Assembly: GCA_948146395.1 (NCBI GenBank)
Contig: OX411552.1
Coordinates: 51,574,258 to 51,638,257 of the forward strand
Length of the DNA stretch: 64,000 bases
Source of the DNA: Fragum whitleyi
Taxonomy: Eukaryota; Mollusca; Bivalvia; Cardiida; Cardiidae
Direction: 5' to 3'
Below the pieces are notes generated by a model. That model searched no databases. It was not told where the DNA came from and saw only the letters and a program-made list of their open reading frames with translations. The stretch's first letter is position 1, and every line of letters starts with the position of its first letter. Shown piece by piece: positions 11,742-22,942 of the stretch. Position numbers and translations under genes: made by a program.

Positions 11742-12875
11742 CTATGAAATAAAAAATAAAAAAAAAGTTATACATACATTTTATTTTTAGCTTAGTTAAT
11801 CACACTTAACATATAATGGTCTCTGTCAAAAGTCTTTGAGCTATCAGTGTTTATGTGTATTTATAACTATCATAGAATCAAAAGACTTAAGCAGCTAATA
11901 TATCACCAATATGTAGAGGCAACAGTATTCTGCCAAGGGTTTTCAAACCAGGGGACAATTGTCACATCAGCCCAATTATTGGGGAACATTTTCAAAATGA
12001 AAGGAGACATTATCAATTCCATTGTCATTTTAGATCTACTGTTACTAGTGTAATATACAGCAATAAATTAGAATGTGATGTAGAATGGATACCTATAGTT
12101 AAAATCTTTTACTCATGTTCAATCAAAATTTCATTAAGTGTTGTGCTTTATTGTGTTATTGGCCTGAGTGTTTTCAGCATTAATATGGTTAAATACTGTT
12201 TGAAATTGACAATTAAAGGTTCTGTGGTGAGCCTCTGTCCATTCCTGATTCAATTTATTTGATTTCTTTCACATTGCTTTCAATTTGTGTTGACGCAAAT
12301 TATTTTGCTTTAGCTACAAGCTTTTTTTTCTTGATTTTTGCACTCATTCACCATTGACCTCACTGTGACCTCAAAATCATAATTCATGCTGGGCATCCGG
12401 TCCTTTCTTGTTTGTAATAGTCTAAGGAACAATTCTAACATGGATGCTGAGCATTAACAAAGAATGCCATCAGGAGTCGTCATAGTATTTAAGGAAGGCA
12501 GACTACAATATAGCCCACACACACTCAATATTTTTACCTCAAAGTTTGATAAAAATCCATCCAAGCATTTTGGTCACATATACACCAATTTAAAAGCTTC
12601 ACAAAATGAATAGAGTTCACTAAATGGTAATTTACTGTGGTTATCAAAATTTTGTTAAAACAAACAAACAAAATGATGCCTATCAACAATATAACTTTTG
12701 AAAGCACACGACTTGACACTTTGACCTTTCAAGTTGAGTAAATTTCCAATTAAATGAAGTTAATTTGGATAGTGAGCAAAAATTGTTTAAAAATGCTCTT
12801 CAGGCTGCTCATCAAGCCCATATAAAACTTATATTAGAAATGTCATAAACAGACTCAATTATAGATACTATTTAC

Positions 12876-12970
12876 CTGCGTGAACCAGTTATCCTGAATG
12901 TTGTGGGTAGAGGTTTCTTCATCACTGATAGAAACACTTGCCATTCCTCTTCAGGAATTATACCAATTTC
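12876..12970 (-). CDS. NSUN2: NSUN2 RNA cytosine-5 methyltransferase, second visible exon
   Basis: The exon is 95 bp on the minus strand. Its acceptor is CAATTTCAG and its donor is GTAAAT. It starts in phase 0 and leaves two bases at the end. It encodes EIGIIPEEEWQVFLSVMKKP then LPTTFRITGSR. This matches the most conserved N-terminal part of NSUN2 (human: E-L-K-I-V-P-E-G-E-W ... E-P-L-P-A-T-L-R-I-T-G). The intron to the next exon is 1,134 bp. The upstream intron (12971-16087) has taken up an F element, two D elements and a SINE fragment. Phase and sequence continuity with both neighbours make a pseudogene unlikely, but only three exons are seen. Confidence 0.9.
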
Positions 12971-13110
12971 CTGAAATTGTTGTACAGTTAAAAATTCAAC
13001 TAATGAACTAGTAAAATCATTCATACATCAGGAAAATGAAAACATTAAATTATATCAAATGACCAATTATTTCCTCTTTAAAAATACATTTTCATTTTAC
13101 TTTAATCTTT

Positions 13111-14242
13111 AACTAGAAAGCCATGAATGGCTTGAGTCGCTCCACAGGCTTGAAATTCTTGTAAAAGCAAATGTTGAAAATGGTTTTCAAAGTTTCAACT
13201 ATATTAACAAATAGAGAAATGACCTCCGCCAATAAAAGACATATTTTTCATCCAATCAAAATAATTTTTGGCTGAATGATAATGGGTCACCCAAGAACAT
13301 ACCAAAAATGTTTGAATGATATCCATCACTAACATTCTGAGAAATGATTTTCAAAGTTTCCACTTTATAACATATTGAGAAATGACATCCGCCCATAAAA
13401 TACATATTTTTATCCGATCACAAAAAGTTTTGTATGACTGATAAAGGGTCACCAAAGGATCATTCCAGTGAAATTTGGTTGATATCCATCAATTACATTC
13501 TGAGAAAATGATTTTCAAAGTTTCCACTTTATGAGATATTGAGGAATGACCTCCGCCCTTAAAATATATATTTTTATTCGGATCACAAAATTTTTTGGTA
13601 GACTGATAAGGGGTCACTCAAGGATCATTCCATATCCAACAATTAGATTCTGAGAAAATGATTTTCAAAGTTTCCACTATATGATATTTAGAGAAATGAC
13701 CTCCTCCCATAAAATACATATTTTCCATCCAATCACAATAATTTTTGGTAGACTGATAAAGGGTCACTCAAGGATCATTCCAGTGTAATTTGGTTGATAT
13801 CCATTCTGAGAAAATGATTTTCAAAGTTTTCAGTATATAACATGTAGAGAATTGACCTCTGCCCATAAAATGAATATTTTCCATCTGATCACAATAATTT
13901 TTTGTAGACTGATAAAGGGTCACTCAAGGATCATTCATGTGAAATTTGATTGGTATCCATCTATTAGAATCTGAGTAAACTCACTTTTTACCATATTTGG
14001 AAATTAGCCACGCCCATTAAATCCATGTTTTTCATTGGATCAAAATTTCTTGAACAACTTTGAAAGAGGGTCACCCAAGGATCATTCATGTGAAGTTTGG
14101 TTGGAATTCATCCAGTAGTTTCTGTGGAGAAGATTTTTAAAGAAAAAGTTTAGAAACAGATGCACGGACGCACGGACGCACGCACAACGGACACAACGCC
14201 ATGACAATAGCCCCAGTGGCTTTCAGTCAGTGGAGCTAAAAA
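13111..14242 (+). mobile_element. F-class hairpin-tag element in an NSUN2 intron
   Basis: It opens with AACTAGAAAGCCATGAATGG (stem AAGCCAT/ATGGCTT) and the tag CGCTCCACAGGC. It ends CCAGTGGCTTTCAGTCAGTGG then AGCTAAAAA. Six or so core units of about 140 bp carry GAAATGACCTCCGCCCATAA, AAAGGGTCACTCAAGGATCA and ATTCTGAGAAAATGATTTTC. A GCACGGACGCACGGACGC tract follows at 14162-14185. It lies opposite to the host gene's strand. Confidence 0.75.
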
Positions 14243-14696
14243 TCAAATCTAAAGCTATATTTGAATTTCTAGAGTGTCATTGGAAAAGAAAAAAGAGCTA
14301 AGTCTTACAATGCTTTATTCTCCCTCTTTCTTGTTAACTTTAATTTCTTATTTGCATAGTATTCATAGAAAAAATCTTGGTATCTTTTTATCGGTCTTTA
14401 TTTGATACAAGCAGTGTATACGCTGCCAGTTGCCATTTTCTTAAAATGCGAATGAATGAAAATTATGCTGCAAACTTTTTTTCATTTGCCAAATGTACAT
14501 GGCGCCAAAAAAAGGAGTCTATCTTTAAGAGACAAACCCGGTTTTTCTTCAATAAATATAATCTACAAGTCAAGTGTTATTTTTCCTCCAAAAATATAAT
14601 CCCAGGTCAAGTGTTGTCTTATCATTGTCAATTATGTAATCAGGTCTGACATGAGACAATATTTTGATTTAGTTTGTATACTCTATGTGAAATAGT

Positions 14697-14788
14697 AGTC
14701 GGAGGAACCCATTGTTAGGTGCTCCGGCCGCCGCGATATAACTGCAAGATTGTTTAAAGCGGCGTTAAACCCATTCAAACAAACAAAT
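14697..14788 (+). mobile_element. SINE 3' fragment (GCGGCGTTAAAC tail)
   Basis: The text GTCGGAGGAACCCATTGTTA, GGTGCTCCGGCCGCCGCG, ATATAACTGCAAGATTG and GCGGCGTTAAACCCATTC ends in CAAACAAACAAA. This is the 3' part of the SINE type also seen reversed at 2265-2475. The tRNA-like head is missing. Confidence 0.6.
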
Positions 14789-14860
14789 TAGTTTGTATAT
14801 TATGCTCAGATATATTTTGATAGTTTCACTCTCCCAAGCAGTTCCATGATTGGTAATTAG

Positions 14861-15158
14861 AACAAGATGTGTTTGTGAAACACGAATGCCCCTGGAACAG
14901 CATTTTTTTTTTTTTAAAGTTTGACCTTGACAGATGACCTTGACCTTGTCACATGACCTTGACCTTGTCACATGACCTTGACTTTGGTGTACAGATTTGT
15001 ATGTCAAATACTTTTCGAGAAAAGGCAAAGGTTAAGTTTTCGGGTTAAGTTTTCGGACAGACGGACGGACGGACAGACAGACAGACGGACAGACAGACAG
15101 ACAGAAGAACACGAGTAAAACAATATGCCCCTGATCTCTCGATACGGGGGCATAAAAA
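14861..15158 (+). mobile_element. D-class hairpin-tag element, short copy 2
   Basis: The head AACAAGATGTGTTTGTGAAA and the tag ATGCCCC pair with the end CGATACGGGGGCATAAAAA. Only one core unit is present (TGACCTTGACAGATGACC followed by repeated TGACCTTG), then a GACGGACGGACAGACAG tract at 15056-15103. It lies in the NSUN2 intron. Confidence 0.75.
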
Positions 15159-15589
15159 TCTGGTAAAATCATATTTAAATACAAGTGGTATTTAAGATTT
15201 TGCACATGATTTTTGAAAGAATAAACTTGAATTTTTTAATCTTACCTAAAAATTAGAATTTCAATGTTGGAAAAACACACAAATTAAATTTGTTTCAGTG
15301 CATTTGTACCAGAAAAAATCAACACTTCAGGTTTAAAAACTAATGTACCCCTTTTAACACTTTGTTAATTACAAGAAATATAAGTGTTTTCTTTATTTTT
15401 ATCAATGTAAAGTTGTTTTGACTAGGTCTAATACATTTTCTAGCTGAACCATTTAAAACAAAAGGAAAATCAACTTGATTTATTAGGCACATTGTAACAT
15501 TACATCATTTGACAAAAATAATTAAGTTCTACAATGATCTGAACAAATAGGAGCCAAATTGAACTTTGCACACAATCTCATCAATTTGG

Positions 15590-15877
15590 TAATTATGATC
15601 CATTTGGTCCCGACTTTTTTCATTTTGGCAAAAATGATGGCGACAACTTTTTTTTCAAGCCAGAGTGCACAAGTAACCTGTATCTTTGCAAATAATTTTC
15701 ATACCATAGGGTATTCTTTATTTGATATTTCTACACATCTGATCATCTCAGGGTTTTATTTGGCAATGATAAATTTCTTGGCTTGGTTTTTCAGACAAAC
15801 AGAGAGAAAAAGAGATAGACAGATGGATAATGGTGAAACAATATGCCCACAATCTCTTTGCTACAGGGGCATAAAAA
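15590..15877 (+). mobile_element. D-class-like element, decayed copy 3
   Basis: The 3' half is clear: GACAAACAGAGAGAAAAAG, GATGGATAATGGTGAAAC, AATATGCCCAC, then GCTACAGGGGCATAAAAA. The 5' head is not recognisable, so the left limit is approximate. The 142-codon ORF over it is incidental. Confidence 0.45.
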
Positions 15878-16087
15878 TGGTTACAGCTGAAATGTTGTGT
15901 AATCAAAATATATACCATTTGAAGTTAATCTTTATGGTTGTCCAAGGACACCTGTTCCAAGATGCCATAGGTCAACTCTGCCATTGAACATTCCAGAAGA
16001 AACACCCTAAATCATGAGTACTCTGCTTCCAGTTTCAAGTCTAGTCATAATGGAAGCATTTTGTTTTGAAATAAAGAAGCTGTTTAC

Positions 16088-16183
16088 CTTGTAATATTTC
16101 TCAAAAGCAGGATTAGATTTTTCTGCCAGTTTGTAGTCACCTTTCTTCTGTCCTAAAGCAGGATTTGCTCTCTTCATGGCCTC
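16088..16183 (-). CDS. NSUN2: NSUN2 RNA cytosine-5 methyltransferase, first visible exon (probably exon 2)
   Basis: The exon is 96 bp (32 codons, phase 0 at both ends) on the minus strand. Its acceptor is TAATTTTTAG and its donor is GTAAAC. It encodes EAMKRANPALGQKKGDYKLA then EKSNPAFEKYYK. The closing F-E-K-Y-Y-K leads straight into E-I-G-I-I-P of the next exon, as in NSUN2 orthologues (human: F-E-H-Y-Y-Q-E-L-K-I-V-P). It contains no convincing start codon: the internal Met is at codon 3 and an acceptor precedes it. The basic first exon expected upstream (higher coordinates) was searched for and not found. Confidence 0.85.
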
Positions 16184-16486
16184 CTAAAAATTATAATGTA
16201 TTCATAATGGTACCTAAACTTGCCTAAATGTTAAGAAGTTGCAGATGAGAAAGTAGGGTCTGATACTATCTTCTGAGAGTAAGGAGTAAAACAGACTCCC
16301 TAGTTACCAAGAAATCAAGGAGTCCAAGCTAAAAATATTGAGTCATAATGTTCATATTTTGGAGAACATTGTAGAAATGAAGAAATTACTGGGACTAGCA
16401 ATTTCTCCATTTCCACAATAGTTCCTCACAAATTGTAAAGGTTTTTTCCCAAAAAATAATTACAAGCAAAAGCAAAAACATCTTTT

Positions 16487-16745
16487 ATGAAAGGATCTGA
16501 AATAAAAGTGTCCCTAAAACAGAATTTTTTTCATATAAATGTTTGATGTTTACACATGACCTTGACCTTGCCATATGACCTCGGCATCTGCAGATGCACA
16601 ATGATCATGCTAAATGCAAGCATTGTGTCTTGAATTGACTAAGTACTTGGCAAATTTTTTGTTTGTTTTGGTAAAGGTTTGTAGACAGACAGACAGACAG
16701 ACAACAGTAAAACAATATGTCTTTCATATCGTAAAAGAATGCTGG
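16487..16745 (+). mobile_element. D-class element, decayed copy 4
   Basis: It contains ACATGACCTTGACCTTGCC, CTGCAGATGCACAATGATC, a (GACA)n tract at 16682-16703 and AACAATATGTCTTTCATATC. Tags and hairpins are mostly lost. Confidence 0.45.
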
Positions 16746-16802
16746 CAGTTGCTTTACACCCATGAATGGTAAACCTGCACCATGTCTAAACCTACACACA
16801 TA

Positions 16803-19586
16803 CGAGGGTTGATCCAAAAGTTTGTAAAATGATGTAATAAATCATCAGAAAAGTTAACTATCAAAATAAAAATTATACAGTCATTAAATGCATCATCTGT
16901 GTAATAACCATGGATAATTTTAAATGTTTATTATATTTAATAGCGACTGAAAAATGCATGAATTAAGGCAAAGACCCCCTAGTAACGCAGGGGGCAAGAA
17001 CGTCAAATATGACGTCATTGACATTTCTCTTCTAAATAGCCCCTGCTTACTCTCATGCCTTTCTGTGCCTGATACACCAACTTACAGAAATTATCCACAT
17101 ACCTTTCGAATTAAAATTGTTTACAACTTTTATATGCATTGTGTTTCTAAGAGAGCCAAAATCTTGACCTATATTTTTGGAAATTAGTGAGAATCAATTA
17201 GGATATATTCCTTCATTGAAACTCATTAGAAGACCATTCTAAATGCTTCTTTGAAGCCTTGCCTAGAATATCTGGGATAGCTTTAGGAATCAAAGTGCTG
17301 TCAGCACTGTAAATCGTACATCATTGAGAGGCTGGGATAGTGCAATAGTTTGCCAATCAAAAGGGCTCAAATTTGGACAATAAGAGTTGGTAAAATCTTT
17401 AAATTTGTGAGTTTTTTGTCTTAACAATCCATCTTTTCGAGGACATCGCCAGCTCGTCCAACCTCGTGGGTCCGATTTTGAAAGTTTGCTGATTCGATAG
17501 CCCTCTGCTAGTCTAAATTATTTCTTAGCAGATTTTTACGTTGTTATAATGAGCACGCGCCAAGCTAAAAGCTTGTCTGTTAATATTATTCCTCTCTCTA
17601 TAGAGTTTAAAAGCCTGATTTGCAACAAACATTTTTCATTAAACTATTTACAATTTTGATTACCAACATGTTTGTATTTCAAGCATTAGGTTTTCCCAAA
17701 TACTGTAAATGCATTTTCCCTCAAGAAACACGTGAAATCGCCAACTATGCTATTTATATCTTTGGTTTCTGACCAATCGATTAAATCTAGCAGCACTCTA
17801 TGATTATTCATGAGTTGTCCTAAAAAAAGATCGCTCTTACTGCTACAGTTGTATAATTTATAGTGAGGCGTCAAAGATCAATTTTACATTAGTGAAAATC
17901 AAATGGGAGTCGCGTTAGATGATGTAATAATCTAAAATTGACTGTAATATGCATGCGCAGAAAGGGCATTCATGTGAACGGAGTTACCCACTGGTGGTAG
18001 AAAACAAACTTCACATTTACCGCTACAATAATTAATTAACCATGAAATATTGTTATTCCATTAAGCAAATGTGATAAACTCGTGCAAAATACTTTATAAA
18101 ATAAGAAAAAAGTATTTGCCTTTTAAAGTTAAAGAGAATATTTGTTTTGTGTAATCGAATTATTGTGCACTATTATCGACGCCATTTTGGAACTCAAGAA
18201 ACACCAGCCTGACCCAGGATCAGAAGCGTCGAGGTTGAAAGGTTAAAATGACATCCCTAGTGTCGAAACCGAGGTCGTTCTGATGGAAACCCGGTTAACT
18301 CAGGTCGAAATCGAGTCCGATATGAACTTACCCATTGAAAATGATAGGCAATAACGGTTTCTCGAAACTCACATAAAGTTGCGGAACTATATCCTATATC
18401 AGTTTATCGTATGTTTTGTCGGTTTTTTTTGTTGTTGAATAAATTTTCTTCATACTCAAATTTGAATTTAATGAAAATAGGATTGGAGCGTGATCAGAGT
18501 GCTCATTGAAATCAAATATTTCAAAATTACAAAATTATTTCTACTTGTTAACACATGCGAAAAAAGGTAAACTTCCCACGCTCCCTGTTTGAGTGCAGAC
18601 TATTGACTAATGACAAACAATAGACATATTTCGAGCAGACGATGTCCATCTGAAATTACACGTGGTCTGAATTTACGCGTGGGTTTTGACCGCGTGATAA
18701 TCATAACAGAATTTGATTGGTTGTCAGCCCTACAACTGGTAAATGACCGTTCGAGAAAGTTCAGAGCAGTTATATTGTAAGTGCTACAAATTAATTATAC
18801 AGTTAACCTATTGTACGTTTCAACTCCTTTACTCAACCGAAAATCTTGTTATAAACACTGAAAATACTAACTGGTAATTACTAAAAGCGAAAATTACATC
18901 AAATTTTGTATTAGCCTCTTCTATATTTGTCGAAAAGTAAATAAGGTATAAACAAAGTTTGTAGATTGTGACTGAAAAGGCCGTTTCTTCGGTGTTTGAA
19001 AACACATAATTTGGTTTGAACACATTGCTCAGAAGATAATGGTAAAAATGTACTGGGTCAAACAGACTGGATTTCTGAAAAACGGTAGATATAAATCTAC
19101 TGCTTCGCAGTATGATTTAAAAATTCTCTTCAGCACATTTTTATATTTTTTATAAATTATCTGAAATGTTTGGATTGGCTAATAACAAAGATCATGGCAA
19201 AATCGAAAAATAAATGGTATTCATATTTTGGTGTTGACGTCTTGTCAATTTTTCCTCTAATATTCTGTATTACTAAAATATTCTGTGTAAGAAATCTCCC
19301 AATAAGCTTAAAAATATGACAAATAATTCCTATTTGCTTCCTATTTAAACTTACAGAAAACTTGATTTATTTAACAGATTTTCATTATTTTTTCTCCCTC
19401 CCCCGCCTTAGCATACATATGTTTTTTATGGCAACGTATTCAAAGGTCGCTAAAAATAATTCTGCAAAAATAATAACATTAATGTTCACCCTTGTTACAA
19501 AACTGCTCATTGACAAAATCATATACTAAACAAGATATAAATGCTAAAGTTATAAGCCCATTATACAAACTTCTGGATCATCCTTG
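16803..19586. mobile_element. Possible 2.8-kb element bounded by mariner-like ends
   Basis: The left end is TA + CGAGGGTTGATCCAAAAG + TTTGTAAAATG. The inverted right end at 19559-19588 is CATTATACAAAC + TTCTGGATCATCCTTG + TA. About 25 of 29 bases pair and both ends abut TA. No transposase ORF was recognised inside. The interior is single-copy looking, with local CpG-bearing stretches (about 17430-17570, 18170-18350, 18640-18700). It could be a non-autonomous element that captured other DNA, or two unrelated solo ends. Confidence 0.4.
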
Positions 19587-19608
19587 TATTTGGCACCATA
19601 TTATGTGA

Positions 19609-21030
19609 GAACAAGAGGGCCATAGTGGCCCTTAATCGCTCACCTGAATTAACAATCTTAAAATGTTTTTCTAAGATTTGACCCCGTGACCTAGTTTTTG
19701 AATCCATATGACCTAATTCCAAACTTCTGACCAATTGTCAGGTTGATTGGGCTAAAAATATGGCCTCTAGAGTGTCCACAAGGTTTTTCTAAGATTTGAC
19801 CCCGTGACCTAGTTTTTGACCCCACTTGACCAAGTTTCAAACTTGTCTAAGATTTCATCAAGATAATCATTCTGACCAATTTTCACGTTGATTTGGCTAA
19901 AAATATGGCCTCTAGAGTGTCCACAAGGTTTTTCTAAGATTTGACCCCGTGACCTAGTTTTTGACCCCACTTGACCCAATTTCAAACTTGTCCAAGATTT
20001 CATCAAGATAATTATTCTGACCAATTTTCAGGTTGATTGGGCTAAAAATATGGCCTCTACAGTGTCCACAAGGTTTTTCTAAGATTTGACCCTGTGACCT
20101 AGTTTTTTATCTATTTGACCCAATTTTGAACTTGTCTAAGATTTCATCAAGATAATCATTCTGACCAATTTTCAGGTTTATTGGGCTAAAAATATGGCCT
20201 CTAAAGTGTCCACAAGGTTTTTCTAAGATTTGACCCAGTGACCTAGCTTTTAACCCCACTTGACCCAATTTCGAACTTGTCTGAGATTTCATCAAGATAA
20301 TCATTTTGACCAATTTTCAAGTTGATTGGGCTAAAAATATGGCCTCTAGAGTGTCCACAAGGTTTTTCTAAGATTTTACCCTGTGACCTAGTTTTTGACC
20401 CCATTTGACCCAATTTCAAACTTGTCCAAAATTTCATCAAGATTATCATTCTAACCAATTTTCAGGTTGATTGGGCTAAAAATATGGCCTCTAGAGTGTC
20501 CACAAGGTTTTTCTAAGATTTGACCCCGTGACCTAGTTTTTGACCCCACTTGACCCAATTTCGAACTTGTCCAAGATTTCATCAAGATAATCATTCTGAC
20601 CAATTTTCAGGTTGATTGGGCTAAAAATATGGCCTCTAGAGTGTCCACAAGGTTTTTCTAAGATTTGACCACGTGACCTAGATTTTGACCCCACTTGACC
20701 CAACTTTGAACTCGTGCAAGATTTCATCAAGATAATCATTCTGAGCAATTTTCAGGTTGATTAGGCTAAAAAATATGGCCTCTAGAGTGTTCACAAGGTT
20801 TTTCTAAGATTTGACCCTGTGACCTAGTTTTTGACCCCACTTGACCCAATTTTGAACTTGTCCAAGATTTTATCAAGATAATCATTCTGACCAATTTTCA
20901 GGTTGATTGGGCCAAAAAAATGGCCTCTAGAGTGTCCACAAGGTAAATGTTGACGACGGACGACGGACGACGGACATCAAGTAACCCCAAAAGCTCACCT
21001 TGAGCACTTCGTGCTCAGGTGAGCTAAAAA
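19609..21030 (+). mobile_element. B3-class hairpin-tag element, full length, about 9 core units
   Basis: The head AACAAGAGGGCCATAGTGG (hairpin GGGCCAtagTGGCCC) and tag CGCTCACCTGAA pair with the end TTGAGCACTTCGTGCTCAGG, then TGAGCTAAAAA. Nine units of about 145 bp repeat TGGCCTCTAGAGTGTCCAC, AAGGTTTTTCTAAGATTTGA, CCCCGTGACCTAGTTTTTG and CATCAAGATAATCATTCTGA. A GACGACGGACGACGGAC tract lies at 20952-20976. The four similar ~70-codon minus-strand ORFs are the same repeat unit read repeatedly. Confidence 0.85.
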
Positions 21031-21241
21031 TTGCAGCAAATACCTGCATTTTTGGTTTTAAACATTTGAAACCTTCAATTGATTTTAACCTTAACTACAT
21101 GTGTTAAATTAAAAGTAAATTGATTTCCAAATTATTAGTTGTTCTTCAAGTTTTTTTTAAAAGTTACAATTTTACAAGCATTGCAGAAAGGCACAATAAG
21201 ACTAAAATACGCTGTACAAGGTTCCTATGGCACCATAAGAA

Positions 21242-21790
21242 AACAAGGAATACTTGAGGCCCAGGAGGGGTAAGTATCGCTTCATGGAATTGCGAGAAGA
21301 AAAATTAATTTGCTTTAAGCAAATTTAAGTAAATGATGATTTTAGAAAGCAGGTCAAGGTTTGTGAAAATGTAAATCTTACTATTGTTTTAAAACAGTCC
21401 TAGACTCTATTAATCTAAATTTAAGAAAATAGGTCAAAGGTCATTGTCTTGGTCAAGGATTCAACTTGATGCCAGAATCAAAGACTGTCTTCTATGAACC
21501 ATTATTAGTGACTTAATACCGTCCTAGACCTTATAATTCAATATTCAAGAAATAAGTTCAAAGGCAAGGTAGAGGTCAAGGGTCCATCACGATGTTAGAA
21601 TCAAAGACAAACATCTACTTTCCTTTATAATTGATCTAGAACAGTCCTTGGGCCAGTCTCATCAAAACATTAATGACGCATTTTTGTCTTATCAATGACT
21701 TACCACATTTATAGGAAAAAAATCAGGTATCACCAATCAAGCAATACCTATGTAAAGTGATTGTTGTTGTAACAATTTCGAAAGTCACCA
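21242..21790 (+). repeat. Q-type repeat units with a decayed A-like head
   Basis: It starts with AACAAGGAATACTTGAGGCCC and AGTATCGCTTCATGG, a weak A-class head and tag. Three units with CAAAGGTCATTGTCTTGGTC, GATGCCAGAATCAAAGAC and CAGTCCTAGAC follow. A perfect DR1 site AGGTCAAAGGTCA lies at 21431-21443. No terminal hairpin was found. Confidence 0.45.
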
Positions 21791-21797
21791 GTAAGAC

Positions 21798-22550
21798 AAC
21801 AAGAGGACCATGATGGTCCCAGAATGCTCACCTGAGTCTCTTTGACCCCTGGAACATCACATTAACTAAATAGGCAGATGTCATCAAGGAGACAATTTCT
21901 ACATAACATCAATACCATGGAATGTTTTCAGCAAAGAGCAAGACAAATATGCCTTTTCACTCTTTGATTCTATGTAAAAAGGATTGCGCCCGGGTGGAGC
22001 CCAAATGTGACCCAGGGTCTTGATATGAACAAACTTGATAGAGGTCCACTAGATGATGCTACATACCAAATATGAAAGCTGACTGCCTTCTGGTTTCAGA
22101 TAAGAAGATTTTTGAAGGTTTTCCTATTTTTACCCTTTGCGCTCAGAAGAGCTAAAGGGATGCGCCAGGGCAAAGCCCAAATATGACCCCAGGGTCTTTA
22201 TATGAACAAACTTAGTAGAGGTCCACTAGATGATGCTACATACCAAATATGAAAGCTGTCTGCATTCTGGTTTTAGAGAAGAAGATTTTTGAAGATCTTC
22301 TTACTTTCACCCTTTTTGTTAAGGGCAAAGGAAAAGTTAAGGGTGGATTCATTTATTTGAACAACTTTGGTAGAGCTTGACCCAAGGAACATCCCTACTA
22401 AGTTTCATCAAGATTGGCCCACTGGTTTAGGAGGAGAAGATGTACAAAAAATTGTGGACGACAGACAACTCACGACAGATGACTGACGGTGGACATTAGA
22501 CAATCACAATAGCTCAACTTGAGCACTTTGTGCTCAGGTGAGCTTAAAAA
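21798..22550 (+). mobile_element. B1-class hairpin-tag element, full length
   Basis: The head AACAAGAGGACCATGATGG (palindrome GGACCATGATGGTCC) and tag GCTCACCTGAG pair with the end TTGAGCACTTTGTGCTCAGG, then TGAGCTTAAAAA. Two to three core units carry CCAGGGTCTTGATATGAAC, GATGATGCTACATACCAAAT and TGAAAGCTG. The subterminal part reads CATCCCTACTAAGTTTCATC, AAGATTGGCCCACTGG and TTTAGGAGGAGAAGATG. Confidence 0.8.
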
Positions 22551-22942
22551 ATGAAAATCATAAATTTCTCTTCATAATTTCACTATATTTTTTTGTCAGT
22601 TTAAAATAGAATTCAAACCTGAAGTATTGTATTGCCAATAACACATACTCCCCTTTTGGCCTCCATGAATATAACTTTCAGTTGGAGTTTTCTGCGAGCC
22701 TATTAACCTCATTTGGTTAAAGGTTGATCTTGCCAGATATTAACATGTAGATTTAGAATGAAAGATTGAATAGAAAAAGCATTCTGAAGTATTGTATGGC
22801 AATACAAAGTCCCCTATCAGATTTATATATATATCCCTAGAGGGGTATCTTTTTTGGGGTGGTAAAGAGATTACTACCTCTCCAAAATAATACAGTTGTA
22901 TCAGATTTTTTGTATCAGCTCAATATCTCTGAGGTTTAAGAA

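Noticed and set aside
16954..17187. Transposase inside the mariner-bounded interval (77-codon ORF)
   Set aside because: No D-E-D/D-D-E signature, no helix-turn-helix motif and a length far too short.
18187..18340. NSUN2 first exon on the minus strand (AAAATGGCGTCGATAATAG, or the GTAAGT donor at 18321-18326)
   Set aside because: The frames do not give the basic N-terminus expected, and the phase does not match the exon at 16183.
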